DNA of 64,000 bases from an uncultured Paenibacillaceae bacterium. Lineage in GTDB: Bacteria; Bacillota; Bacilli; Paenibacillales; K13. Location: NCBI GenBank assembly GCA_913056365.1, contig CAJXLT010000008.1, forward strand, positions 62,001-126,000. The letters run 5' to 3'. Positions 9,190-16,291 of this stretch are shown here, in pieces. The notes below the pieces were generated by a model. The model was given only the letters and a program-made list of their open reading frames with translations. It did no database searches and was not told the origin of the DNA. Position numbers and translations under genes: made by a program. Within the stretch, counting starts at the first letter, position 1; the number at the start of each line of letters is the position of its first letter.

Positions 9190-10140
9190 ATGAAGAAGGG
9201 TAAGTTTTTTCGCATGCTGATCTTAGCGACAGCTATTGGCATGTTCCTTGTGCTGCTTGGCGGCATTACCGTGACGAAGACTGGTTCTGGAATGGGCTGT
9301 GGTGATCATTGGCCGCTATGTAACGGGAAATTTGTACCTGCTTATACTTTGTCTTCGATGATTGAATACAGCCATCGTGTAGTTAGCGGAATCGTAGGAC
9401 TACTCGTTGTTGCGTCTGTGATAGCGGTATGGAGATGGATGAATCAGCGCAAGGATGCGAAGCTGTATGCAGCGACTGCACTTTTTTTCACAATTGTGCA
9501 AGCACTGCTCGGGGCAGCGGCTGTCAAGTGGGAGCAGTCCTCTGTAGTAATGGCGCTTCACTTCGGCTTCTCCTTGCTTGCTTTCGCTGGTACTTTGCTA
9601 TTAGCGATTACCGTGTTACGTATGCAACAGCCCGCACATCCAGACGGATGGGGAGAAAAGCTTGATCGAACATTCCATGTTAGTCGACGATTTCGGAATG
9701 CGGTCTGGTTCAGCCTGATTTATTGCTATGTTGTCGTCTATTTGGGTGCATTCGTGCGTCATACAGAATCCATGGCGGGATGTGAAGGCTGGCCGTTATG
9801 CAATGGAGAGGTGATCCCGCAGGAATGGAATGACGGGACTAGTATTGCGTTCATCCACAGAGTTGCGGCGCTATTACTGTTCGTGCTCATCGCTTGGATC
9901 GGACATGTTGGTTATAGACGTTATGGCAAGGTCACCCCTGTACGTGTGGCCTGCTTAGCAGCAGCTCTATTGATTACGTTGCAGGTGCTTACAGGCGGGA
10001 TTGTTGCGCTATCCTTGCATCATGATCAGATCTACTTCTTCGCTAGTATGCTGCATACGATTATCGTGTCTGGCTTGTTCGGCGTGATCTGCTACTTGAG
10101 TATACTTGTCGGGAGATTGGGAAGACAATCTAGTAGCTAA
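9190..10140 (+). CDS. ctaA: Heme A synthase
   Basis: Integral membrane enzyme that oxidises the C8 methyl of heme O to give heme A for aa3/ba3-type oxidases. Eight membrane helices in two repeats are visible. The N-terminal half has the extracellular Cys pair (Cys37 and Cys44, GCGDHWPLC) and heme-ligand histidines in YSHR (His62) and LHFGF; the C-terminal half repeats the pattern with GCEGWPLC, FIHR and LHHD. ATG 9190 is chosen over the longer frame because AAGGTGA lies just upstream and the product (316 aa) begins MKKGKFFRM. TTGACA (9111) and TATAAT (9128) occur upstream but only 11 bp apart, so they do not form one normal promoter. Confidence 0.92.
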   Translation: MKKGKFFRMLILATAIGMFLVLLGGITVTKTGSGMGCGDHWPLCNGKFVPAYTLSSMIEYSHRVVSGIVGLLVVASVIAVWRWMNQRKDAKLYAATALFFTIVQALLGAAAVKWEQSSVVMALHFGFSLLAFAGTLLLAITVLRMQQPAHPDGWGEKLDRTFHVSRRFRNAVWFSLIYCYVVVYLGAFVRHTESMAGCEGWPLCNGEVIPQEWNDGTSIAFIHRVAALLLFVLIAWIGHVGYRRYGKVTPVRVACLAAALLITLQVLTGGIVALSLHHDQIYFFASMLHTIIVSGLFGVICYLSILVGRLGRQSSS

Positions 10141-10191
10141 GCAATGGAGCGTCATGGCCACGTTTGAGCCATACAGTAGGAGGGAACATGG

Positions 10192-10887
10192 ATGCTGCGC
10201 CAATTATTTGATGAACCGAACAGACAAGATGATGGCAACGGCATATTGCAATCTACACTGCGAATGATCGATCAATTTTGCCATGCTGTGCGGAGTCAAG
10301 AACGGTTGCACGAACGGTTCTATCGCTTGGAGTTGTTCGCGGCAAGCTTTGCCTCTGTACTCGATGAACTAGAGCAAAGCCGTTATGCCACTGAGAAATT
10401 CGGTCGTCGGGTGCACAAGAAATATGAATCCGAGATGACGGAGCAGGAGCTTGAGGATTACAGACTGTTTCTATATTTTTATAAAAATGCTTTCATTCGT
10501 GTGTTCTCCACATTGGATAAGCTTGGCTATTTCCTGAATGAGCTATTCGAGGTGCGTACGGAAAAGGTGAAGCCGAAGTTTTCCTACTTCACCGTGTTGC
10601 GCCAGATGCACCGACGCAAGATTCATGCTGGCTTGGAACAGCAACTGTATAACTTGAAGATGCGATATCGCGATCCTATGCAGCGCTTGCGGGAGAAGCG
10701 AAATACGGAAATCCACTATTTAAACATTGAATTGTTGAACGACTTGACAGCGGTCAAGCGGCAATTTGCAGATTCTATGCGGGTAGAGAATATTGAGGCC
10801 AATATGGCAGATCTAGATGAAGCTTATGATATGGTTGTACAGTCGTTGCGGACGGTGTTCGTCTATGCTGTCAAGTATGTTGATTGA
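10192..10887 (+). CDS. HEPN-domain protein, Cthe_2314-like
   Basis: A 231-aa, all-helical, charged cytoplasmic protein. The C-terminal part carries R-x4-H (Arg170...His175 in RNTEIH), the active-site pattern of HEPN domains, many of which are RNases or toxins; the overall look fits the Cthe_2314-type HEPN family of Firmicutes. AGGAGGG sits seven bases before ATG 10192. There is no MNT nucleotidyltransferase or other antitoxin-like partner next to it, so a toxin-antitoxin role is not supported. It follows ctaA by 51 bases and ends at a bidirectional terminator. Function unknown. Confidence 0.65.
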   Translation: MLRQLFDEPNRQDDGNGILQSTLRMIDQFCHAVRSQERLHERFYRLELFAASFASVLDELEQSRYATEKFGRRVHKKYESEMTEQELEDYRLFLYFYKNAFIRVFSTLDKLGYFLNELFEVRTEKVKPKFSYFTVLRQMHRRKIHAGLEQQLYNLKMRYRDPMQRLREKRNTEIHYLNIELLNDLTAVKRQFADSMRVENIEANMADLDEAYDMVVQSLRTVFVYAVKYVD

Positions 10888-10892
10888 AGTAA

Positions 10893-10940
10893 GAAGGAGC
10901 TGTCCCCAGTCTTGTGACCGGATGACAGCTCCTTCATTCA
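10893..10940. terminator. Bidirectional terminator between the HEPN and NifU-like genes
   Basis: Perfect 12-base arms GAAGGAGCTGTC / GACAGCTCCTTC at 10893-10904 and 10924-10935, between two convergent stop codons. Confidence 0.75.
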
Positions 10941-11186
10941 TTAAAAGACTTGTTGTACTTCTACTATGCCCTCAACCTCTTCGGTCAAGGCGCGTTCGAT
11001 GCCAGCTTTCAAAGTGATCGTTGAGCTTGGGCAGCTGCCGCAAGCGCCTACCAGCTTCAGCTTGACGATGCCATCCTCCACGTCGACCAACTCACAGTCG
11101 CCGCCGTCCCGTTGGAGGAAGGGACGAAGTTTATCCAGCACTTCCATGACTTCATCATACTTGTTGTCACTCGTTTGTGTACTCAT
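10941..11186 (-). CDS. NifU C-terminal-domain Fe-S scaffold (YutI-like)
   Basis: An 81-aa protein consisting only of the NifU C-terminal (Nfu) domain, which carries a [4Fe-4S] cluster between subunits and passes it to apo-proteins. The cluster-binding CxxC is Cys49/Cys52 (GACGSCPSS). The frame runs further upstream, but CAT 11184-11186 is taken as the start since GGAGTTGAGG lies just before it and the product begins at the family's normal N-terminus. Neighbours YuzB and YutJ recall the Bacillus yut region. Together with the A-type carrier at 14.6 kb it gives this segment an Fe-S maturation flavour. Confidence 0.9.
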   Translation of the reverse strand: MSTQTSDNKYDEVMEVLDKLRPFLQRDGGDCELVDVEDGIVKLKLVGACGSCPSSTITLKAGIERALTEEVEGIVEVQQVF

Positions 11187-11395
11187 CTTAGCCTCAACTC
11201 CTTCCTTAGAATCATTATAACAAAATAAGAGACAAATTGCATCTGGCATTATTATAGTATGCGTGTCCTCTTATCGGAATATCCATGCGTACACAATCCG
11301 AACTTGAACTCATGCGGTGATCGTATTATGATGGTACATACGGCGATGAAACTCATTGCGATGGCAACAGGCAAAAGCTGTGTAAGGGGAAGTAG

Positions 11396-11653
11396 GTGAA
11401 TGGATTGAGGCCAATCATTGAGTTCTGTGTCAACAATATGCATCATGGTACGGACAAGGTCATGCAAGAGCTAGAGGCTAATCCTGAATATGATGTGATT
11501 GAATATGGCTGCTTGGGCAATTGCGGAGAATGCTTCACACTCCCATATGCCTATGTTAACGGTGATATCGTAGCAGGGGAAACACCAGAACAACTGCTGC
11601 AAGCGATTCAGGAATCGATCCGTGAATATCAGAAGATGTTCGAGGATGAATAA
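11396..11653 (+). CDS. yuzB: YuzB-like DUF1450 protein
   Basis: An 85-aa protein matching the DUF1450/YuzB family: IIEFCVNN at the start, EYGCLGNCGECF in the middle and YVNGDIVAGETPEQLL near the end. The cysteines suggest a small redox or metal-binding fold resembling a thioredoxin-like ferredoxin; its function is not established. The start is either GTG 11396 (AAGGGGA six bases upstream) or TTG 11405 (AGGTG upstream). It lies between the NifU-like and YutJ-like genes, the same company it keeps in Bacillus. Confidence 0.85.
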   Translation: MNGLRPIIEFCVNNMHHGTDKVMQELEANPEYDVIEYGCLGNCGECFTLPYAYVNGDIVAGETPEQLLQAIQESIREYQKMFEDE

Positions 11654-11655
11654 GC

Positions 11656-11686
11656 AAGAAGCCTTCCATTATGGAAGGCTTCTTCA
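11656..11686. terminator. Bidirectional terminator between yuzB and the YutJ-like gene
   Basis: Perfect 12-base arms GAAGCCTTCCAT / ATGGAAGGCTTC with a one-base loop at 11658-11682. Confidence 0.75.
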
Positions 11687-11727
11687 GTAATAGATGAGCT
11701 TATGCGGTTGGTATAGGAATCATGATC

Positions 11728-12789
11728 TTATCCGAAGTGATTCTTGGACATCCACAGCACACCGCTCTTCAAGGCACGAGGCACACGCCCCATCATAATC
11801 ATGCGTTTGCCCATCAGACCGAATCCGGATTTCTTGCCTAGCGAGCCAAGCACACCTTTGAGCTTGATCTGACCAAGCTGCGGTGTATCCCCTTTCCATA
11901 TGGCTTGCATAACCTCAGCAACTTGTATGCCTTGCGCTTCCGCCAGCTGTGCCGATGGAGAGAAGGGAAGACTGGCGCAATCCCCGACTACGTAGACATT
12001 CGGGTAGGCGGGAAGCTGATGATACGCATTGATCTCCAACCGACCTTGCACATCCTTGGGAAGGTCCAGCTTCTGTACAGGAAGGGCGGGCTGAATGCCT
12101 GCAGTCCAGACGGTGAGGTCTGTATGAACAGGCATATCCCCGTTGTAGAGCACACCTTCCTCCACTCGCGTAATGTTCGCATGCGTCAGCATCTCGATCT
12201 GATGCTCCTCGAACCATCCGCGAACATAGCTCTGAAGCTTGTCCGGGAACGCAGACAATATGCTCGCACCACGATCAACAATTCGCACATTGAGATCAGC
12301 TCTAGCTTCTCTCAGCTCTGAGGCAAGCTCAACCCCGCTCAAGCCACCGCCAACGATGGAAATTTGTCCGTATGGCTTCACATCCATAATTCGGCAGAAC
12401 GTTTCCCGCGTCGATGCGAAGCTCTGAATGCTATGGGTATGCTGATCAGCTCCAGGAATATTATGGTACTTGTCGGTGCAGCCAAGCGCAATGACAAGTT
12501 GTTCGTAGTCAATGGTTTGGTCCTCCAGATGAACACAGCGATGCTCCAGATCAATCTCAGTAATCACGCCATATACCATGCGCACACGTGAGTCTTGCGG
12601 GAACGGAACACGAACGTCAACATCGGCGACAGTCCCTGATGCTAATGCGTAGTATTCAGTCTTCAAGCCTTGGAAGGGCATCCGGTCGATCAGTATAATT
12701 TCATGGTCGGCAGGCAGATCCTGCTCTAGCAGTTGATGAACGACAGATACGCCTCCGTATCCGCCGCCCAGTATGACAATAGCTTTCAT
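11728..12789 (-). CDS. NADH dehydrogenase-like FAD oxidoreductase (YutJ-like)
   Basis: Flavoprotein of the type II NADH dehydrogenase / pyridine nucleotide-disulphide reductase superfamily. The FAD-binding GGGYGG is at residues 8-13 and a second nucleotide-binding site, GGGLSG, sits near residue 150. The FAD-ribityl motif VVGDCASLP is near residue 270. The C-terminus (GLMGKRMIMMGR onward) is a possible membrane-association tail. ATG 12789 is favoured over the GTG three codons earlier because of the upstream AGGTG. It resembles YutJ of Bacillus, a paralogue of the main NDH-2, and a better NDH-2 candidate lies at 17.6 kb. Quinone reduction is inferred from the family. Confidence 0.82.
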   Translation of the reverse strand: MKAIVILGGGYGGVSVVHQLLEQDLPADHEIILIDRMPFQGLKTEYYALASGTVADVDVRVPFPQDSRVRMVYGVITEIDLEHRCVHLEDQTIDYEQLVIALGCTDKYHNIPGADQHTHSIQSFASTRETFCRIMDVKPYGQISIVGGGLSGVELASELREARADLNVRIVDRGASILSAFPDKLQSYVRGWFEEHQIEMLTHANITRVEEGVLYNGDMPVHTDLTVWTAGIQPALPVQKLDLPKDVQGRLEINAYHQLPAYPNVYVVGDCASLPFSPSAQLAEAQGIQVAEVMQAIWKGDTPQLGQIKLKGVLGSLGKKSGFGLMGKRMIMMGRVPRALKSGVLWMSKNHFG

Positions 12790-12823
12790 CTCAAGCACCT
12801 ATCCTTTGTTAATCTCTCTTTAG

Positions 12824-13927
12824 TTATTCATATACGTTGACTTCATTATAGAAGGTGTCGCGCTCCACAGCGATGCGTCCCGCGCCTTGAATGAGCCATA
12901 CCAGCTCGTCGCGTGTCAGTCCTTCCTGACTCAGAGCACCTGCAGCATGGCTTATGCGTTCTTTGATCATCGTTCCATGCACATCGGAAGCGCCGAAGGT
13001 TAAGGCAAGCTGCGTCAGCTGAGTACCGATGTTAATGAAGTAGGCCTTGACATGCTGGAAGTTATCCAACATCAAGCGGCTAATGGCAATCGTGCGCAAA
13101 TCCTCGAAGGCTGTTGTTCTGCGCTTGATGCCGGCATTCACCGACTTCGGCTGAACAGCAAGTGGGATGAAGACCATGAAGCCGTTCGTCTCGTCCTGCA
13201 GCTCGCGCAGTTGGATCATGTGCTGGAGTCGCTCCTCTAAGGTTTCAATAGAGCCATACAGCATAGTAGCATGCGTACGCAGTCCAAGCTGATGAGCGCT
13301 GCGATGAACGTCTAACCATTGTTCGGTTGTCGCTTTGTTGACGGACATTTTTTTGCGATAACGCTCAGACAAGATTTCCGCACCGCCGCCTGTTAATGTG
13401 CCGAGCCCTGCATCCATTAATTTCTGAAGTACTTCCTTGTAGGAGAGACCGCTAATGCGAGAGAAGAACTCGATCTCTGCTGCGGTGTAGGATTTGATAG
13501 TGACTTCGGGAAATCTCTGCTTTAATCCACGGATGCTATCTACATAATAATCAAAAGGGACTTCGGGGTTATGCCCGCCTGTAATATGAAACTCACGTAC
13601 ACCTGGATGATAATGCTGCTCAGCAAAGGCAATCACTTCTTCGGGAGTGTGTGTATAGCCGCCTTCCTCGCCGGGATTGCGTTTAAACGCACAAAAAGCG
13701 CATGTGGCTTCACATACGTTGGTAAAGTACAAGGTCATATTTTCGATAAAATAAGTTTTCCGTCCGTTCTTGCGCAAGTTGGCCTCATTCGCCAGCTGGC
13801 CGAGTGTCAGTAGATCCTCCGTCTGGTACAAGTACAAGCCATCCTCCAAGCTTAGCCGTTCACCATTGCGAACTTTATCTGCAATCGCCTGCATCTGCTT
13901 GTCCGATGGATTCAATACGATGGTCAT
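12824..13927 (-). CDS. mqnE: Aminofutalosine synthase (radical SAM)
   Basis: Radical SAM enzyme of the futalosine route to menaquinone; it joins the 3-enolpyruvyl-benzoate unit to the adenosyl group of SAM. The [4Fe-4S] motif CxxxCxxC is Cys72, Cys76, Cys79 (CEATCAFC). Further support comes from HITGGHNPE, GTLTGGGAEI and the QPKSVN segment. At 367 aa it has the normal length. The cofactor F420 synthase and MqnC families are close relatives, but the sequence pattern fits MqnE best. GGAGGAAGG precedes ATG 13927. No other mqn gene is in the window. It points to a futalosine, not classical Men, pathway. Confidence 0.88.
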   Translation of the reverse strand: MTIVLNPSDKQMQAIADKVRNGERLSLEDGLYLYQTEDLLTLGQLANEANLRKNGRKTYFIENMTLYFTNVCEATCAFCAFKRNPGEEGGYTHTPEEVIAFAEQHYHPGVREFHITGGHNPEVPFDYYVDSIRGLKQRFPEVTIKSYTAAEIEFFSRISGLSYKEVLQKLMDAGLGTLTGGGAEILSERYRKKMSVNKATTEQWLDVHRSAHQLGLRTHATMLYGSIETLEERLQHMIQLRELQDETNGFMVFIPLAVQPKSVNAGIKRRTTAFEDLRTIAISRLMLDNFQHVKAYFINIGTQLTQLALTFGASDVHGTMIKERISHAAGALSQEGLTRDELVWLIQGAGRIAVERDTFYNEVNVYE

Positions 13928-14498
13928 GATTCCTTCCTCCCGCTAGTTCAGAGTAATATGTGGGGGTGCAAGTTAAAGAAAAATGGCTGTTTGTCTAAAA
14001 TATGCCCTTGCTAATTGCGGCAGGGGTATACAGTTTGCTCTCAATAACCATTCTTTTATTATAAACTTTAGCGGGAACGGGGGCAATACGGCATTTTGGT
14101 CATGAAGGAAGAAGCTCGAGGGACTACATTTCATGATGATGCGGGTTCTCGTATATTCGACTCCCTATCTTGGACGGCTCTTTTTGTGTGATCGGGTTGA
14201 TTGGCACAGGCAGATGGTGCAGTTGTAGAGCTATAGAGGGAATTTGTGGACTTATGTGACGTAACAGGTTCGAACGGTTCGGAATAACGGGAAAAAGTGG
14301 ATGTAATTAGTCCCAATGGTCTCTGCTACATATATTCGAAGTGAGTAAGACCACTTATTTCCCCTATTATACTGCGGTGGGTGCCTTTATCGGTAATAGG
14401 ACCGCTTATTCCCGTTATTCCCGTTATTCCCGTTAATGTCGTACAGTACAACGATCAAGCAGCTAGCACGGGCAGTTCGATTCCACCCGTTCTTATGC
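13928..14498. repeat. Intergenic region with repeated TTATTCCCG and CCRCTTWTTCCC motifs
   Basis: No gene seen. The right part holds 3.3 tandem copies of the 9-mer TTATTCCCG (14406-14435). A related motif (ACCACTTATTTCCCC, about 14350-14364) lies in direct orientation, and its inverse (CGGAATAACGGGAAAAAGTGG without spacing, about 14280-14300) lies further left. The arrangement looks like a decayed dispersed intergenic repeat with partly inverted halves. The left half shows nothing recognisable. Confidence 0.45.
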
Positions 14499-14527
14499 TT
14501 GAGAGATCACGCTTGAACTTGTATACT
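14499..14527 (+). promoter_or_regulatory. SigA-type promoter of the A-type carrier gene
   Basis: TTGAGA (14499-14504), 17 bp spacer, TATACT (14522-14527), 36 bases before the start codon. Confidence 0.7.
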
Positions 14528-14563
14528 AATACTATAACAGGTTTAGCAAGGAGGCGATTCCCC

Positions 14564-14917
14564 ATGATTAAAATTAGCGAGAACGCGGCAGAGAGGCTGC
14601 AGGATATGCTGGCACAGCAAGAAGTGGACAATTTGTTCCTGCGTGTAGGTGTGAAGGAAGGCGGCTGCAGCGGATTTTCCTATGGTATGGGATTTGACGA
14701 TCAACAGTCCGACACCGATCAGGAGCTGGAGCTGGGCGGTATGAAGGTAGTCGTAGATGAAGAAAGCGCCAAGTATCTGTACGGCGTAGAGATTGATTAT
14801 AAAGAATCCGATGTCGGCGGTGGGTTCACCATCGATAACCCGAATGCGGTTGCTACATGCGGTTGCGGTAGCTCCTTCCGTACGAAGGAAGCAGCGGGTA
14901 AGCCGGAGGAATGTTAA
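14564..14917 (+). CDS. A-type iron-sulphur carrier (HesB/IscA/ErpA family)
   Basis: A 117-aa A-type carrier that receives Fe-S clusters and hands them to target proteins. The three conserved cysteines are Cys35 (GGCSGF), Cys99 and Cys101 (CGCGSSF). The open frame extends 61 codons upstream through the repeat region, but AAGGAGGCG directly before ATG 14564, a good promoter at 14499-14527 and the family's N-terminus (MIKISENAAERL) fix the start. It resembles YutM of Bacillus, which also lies near yutI and yuzB. A strong terminator closes it as a single-gene unit. Confidence 0.92.
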   Translation: MIKISENAAERLQDMLAQQEVDNLFLRVGVKEGGCSGFSYGMGFDDQQSDTDQELELGGMKVVVDEESAKYLYGVEIDYKESDVGGGFTIDNPNAVATCGCGSSFRTKEAAGKPEEC

Positions 14918-14944
14918 TTGCAACAGCATTGAATGATGACAAGC

Positions 14945-14991
14945 GCCTCCTGATTTGGTGTTGGAGAAACACCTTCAGGAGGCTTTTTTTA
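14945..14991 (+). terminator. Rho-independent terminator after the A-type carrier gene
   Basis: Stem GCCTCCTGA / TCAGGAGGC at 14945-14953 and 14975-14983, then seven T residues. Confidence 0.92.
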
Positions 14992-15135
14992 TTTGTTCCG
15001 ATCGGATACGCCGAGATAGCACGTGTTCTAGTACGTGCCAACAGTCATGTGTTACTTCATCCTTGAACCTTGACATTTGTTTGTGTAAAATCAAGTAAAC
15101 GACATTTCCCGACAAAACCTAACGGTCGTTGATCA

Positions 15136-15176
15136 TTCTTTGGAAATAAGCACGATACTATGATAAAGCGCTTACA
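15136..15176 (+). promoter_or_regulatory. Promoter with overlapping cre-like (CcpA) site
   Basis: TTCTTT (15136), 17 bp, TATGAT (15159-15164). Running from the end of the -10 is ATAAAGCGCTTACA (15163-15176), which matches 12 of 14 positions of the CcpA cre consensus TGWAANCGNTNWCA (only the leading TG is missing). A bound CcpA at this spot would block transcription. Confidence 0.4.
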
Positions 15177-15215
15177 CAGCGGTTGGGACATGACGAGGGA
15201 CAGGGGGAAACAAGA

Positions 15216-15515
15216 ATGAAGGTTGTGATCTGTCAATCAGTGAGTGTAACAGACATGAACAATGAAGTGCTTCAGGAAGCAGTGTTTCATCATGGAGAAT
15301 TGGAAACTGCAAGCATCTCTGTCGGCTGTTCTATCATTACGAGCGCACTGGGTTTGAAGGAATTCGAGGTCGTCTATGATCAGCGATATGCGGAGAAGCA
15401 GCGGTGCAAGGTCGTCGACATTGAATACGATATGGCAGAGAAGCCAGTCGTAGCCAGAGCTTATCTCGAACCGATTCGTTTAATTATAGGGCAGCATGAT
15501 GTAGGACAAGTGTAA
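15216..15515 (+). CDS. Hypothetical 99-aa protein
   Basis: I do not recognise this protein. The frame is open from 15183, but ATG 15216 has GGGGGAAACAAG just before it and starts MKVVICQSVSVTD. The product is soluble and slightly acidic, with two cysteines (CQS near the N-terminus and GCS in the middle), no signal peptide and no membrane helix; an alternating hydrophobic pattern suggests a small alpha/beta fold. It has its own candidate promoter with a cre-like site and its own terminator, so it is a real single-gene unit. It lies just upstream of the DnaA-box cluster and sda. Confidence 0.65.
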   Translation: MKVVICQSVSVTDMNNEVLQEAVFHHGELETASISVGCSIITSALGLKEFEVVYDQRYAEKQRCKVVDIEYDMAEKPVVARAYLEPIRLIIGQHDVGQV

Positions 15516-15568
15516 CCATGTCATCGTTCTAATCGACGCGATCCAGCGGATCATGGATGACTGCAACA

Positions 15569-15596
15569 GGCGGAGAGTGTGCTTTCCGTCTTTTTT
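15569..15596 (+). terminator. Rho-independent terminator after the 99-aa gene
   Basis: Nine-pair stem GGCGGAGAG / CTTTCCGTC (two G-U pairs), TGTG loop, TTTTTT tail. Confidence 0.8.
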
Positions 15597-15659
15597 GCAT
15601 TTGATAATTATTATATTTCGAATCGATAAATTATTTTTATGAATGTATACTGCACAGGT

Positions 15660-15758
15660 TGTGAATAAGTTTATGCACAATATCAACAGTGATAACAGAC
15701 AGCCTTTTGCACTTGTCAACAATTTATGCACAGGATATCCACATGTCGCTGTGGATAA
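15660..15758 (+). promoter_or_regulatory. DnaA-box cluster upstream of sda
   Basis: Within 99 bp there are four perfect TTATNCACA boxes: 15660-15668 (minus, TTATTCACA), 15671-15679 (plus, TTATGCACA), 15724-15732 (plus, TTATGCACA) and 15750-15758 (minus, TTATCCACA). A near match, ATATCCACA, lies at 15735-15743. An AT-rich tract (about 15600-15650) lies to the left. Bacillus sda is known to be controlled by DnaA through such boxes. The last box ends eight bases before the sda -35 element. Confidence 0.88.
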
Positions 15759-15794
15759 CGAACGCTTGTTCTAGACATGGGTCGATGATAAGAT
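15759..15794 (+). promoter_or_regulatory. sda promoter overlapped by a LexA (DinR) box
   Basis: TTGTTC (15766-15771), 17 bp, TAAGAT (15789-15794). The -35 lies inside CGAACGCTTGTTCT (15759-15772), a perfect GAAC-N4-GTTC core and 12 of 14 matches to the Gram-positive LexA/DinR consensus CGAACRNRYGTTYC. Confidence 0.65.
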
Positions 15795-15830
15795 AGGTGT
15801 AGTAAAATTTTCAAGTGCGGGTGATGGATA

Positions 15831-15974
15831 ATGCGGTTATTGAGTAACGATATTTTGATGGATACGTACAATAAAGCTGTGGAGATGCAGCTAGAACGTG
15901 AGTTTATTAACATGTTGTTAATGGAGATTCATCGCCGCGACCTCAAGATTCCGAATCGACGCCAAGGCGCTTAG
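15831..15974 (+). CDS. sda: Sporulation checkpoint inhibitor Sda
   Basis: A 47-aa protein matching Sda, the helical-hairpin inhibitor that binds the sporulation kinase KinA and blocks phosphorelay signalling when replication is perturbed. The N-terminus MRLLSNDILMDTYNKAVEM parallels MRKLSDELLIESYFKATEM of the Bacillus protein, followed by L-x-REFI and a C-terminal basic stretch EIHRRDL. GGGTGA lies six bases before ATG 15831. Promoter, LexA-like box and a DnaA-box cluster lie directly upstream. The 3' end overlaps the convergent zinc-ribbon gene by 32 bases. Confidence 0.92.
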   Translation: MRLLSNDILMDTYNKAVEMQLEREFINMLLMEIHRRDLKIPNRRQGA

Positions 15975-16236
15975 ATGAATGCAAGGCAGACAATGCTGCG
16001 ACAGAGATCAGACAAGCTGTGCCGCACTGCGAACAGCTTGAGATGTGCATACAACGATGTTGCGATGCATCATCTTGTAAGCCGTCCGTCCACTTCATTG
16101 CATCCATAGGCATGTATGGAGAATAAGGACCGAACTGGTCTTGATAACGACCGTCATCGTTGAGCGGGGAATCGCATTGGTGACAGCGGTTGCTCCATTG
16201 CTTCATCCCGTTGCAGACGGGGCATAATTGTAACAA
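15943..16236 (-). CDS. Small zinc-ribbon protein
   Basis: A 97-aa protein beginning MLQLCPVCNG, with a four-cysteine zinc-ribbon pattern (Cys5/Cys8 and Cys18/Cys21). A second cysteine cluster follows (CMHISSCSQCGTAC); it has not been linked to a known family. The TTG start at 16236 is backed by GGAGGG six bases upstream. The last 32 bases overlap the 3' end of sda on the other strand. Codons near the C-terminus look less constrained, so the true functional part may be the first 60 residues. The function is unknown. Confidence 0.6.
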   Translation of the reverse strand: MLQLCPVCNGMKQWSNRCHQCDSPLNDDGRYQDQFGPYSPYMPMDAMKWTDGLQDDASQHRCMHISSCSQCGTACLISVAALSALHSSKRLGVDSES

Positions 16237-16275
16237 GGGTATCCCTCCGGATGTTTGGTCCGGTTAGGATGCCCT
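16223..16275 (+). terminator. Possible terminator reading on the plus strand
   Basis: Two-part stem AGGGTATCC...CCGGA / TCCGG...GGATGCCCT followed by TTTTT, oriented to stop plus-strand transcripts arriving from sda. It overlaps the ribosome site of the minus-strand zinc-ribbon gene, so it may instead act as a leader hairpin there. Confidence 0.35.
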
Positions 16276-16291
16276 TTTTGGTTGATGATCA

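Noticed and set aside
10192-10887. Toxin-antitoxin pair around the HEPN gene
   Set aside because: No MNT or other antitoxin-like gene lies on either side; the neighbours are ctaA and a convergent Fe-S gene.
14381-14563. Longer N-terminus for the A-type carrier
   Set aside because: The extension translates the 9-bp tandem repeat and the promoter; the real start has its own ribosome site and the family's N-terminus.
15600-15760. Chromosomal or plasmid replication origin
   Set aside because: AT-rich DNA plus four DnaA boxes looks like an origin, but there is no dnaA/dnaN or rep gene nearby. The sda gene directly downstream explains the boxes.
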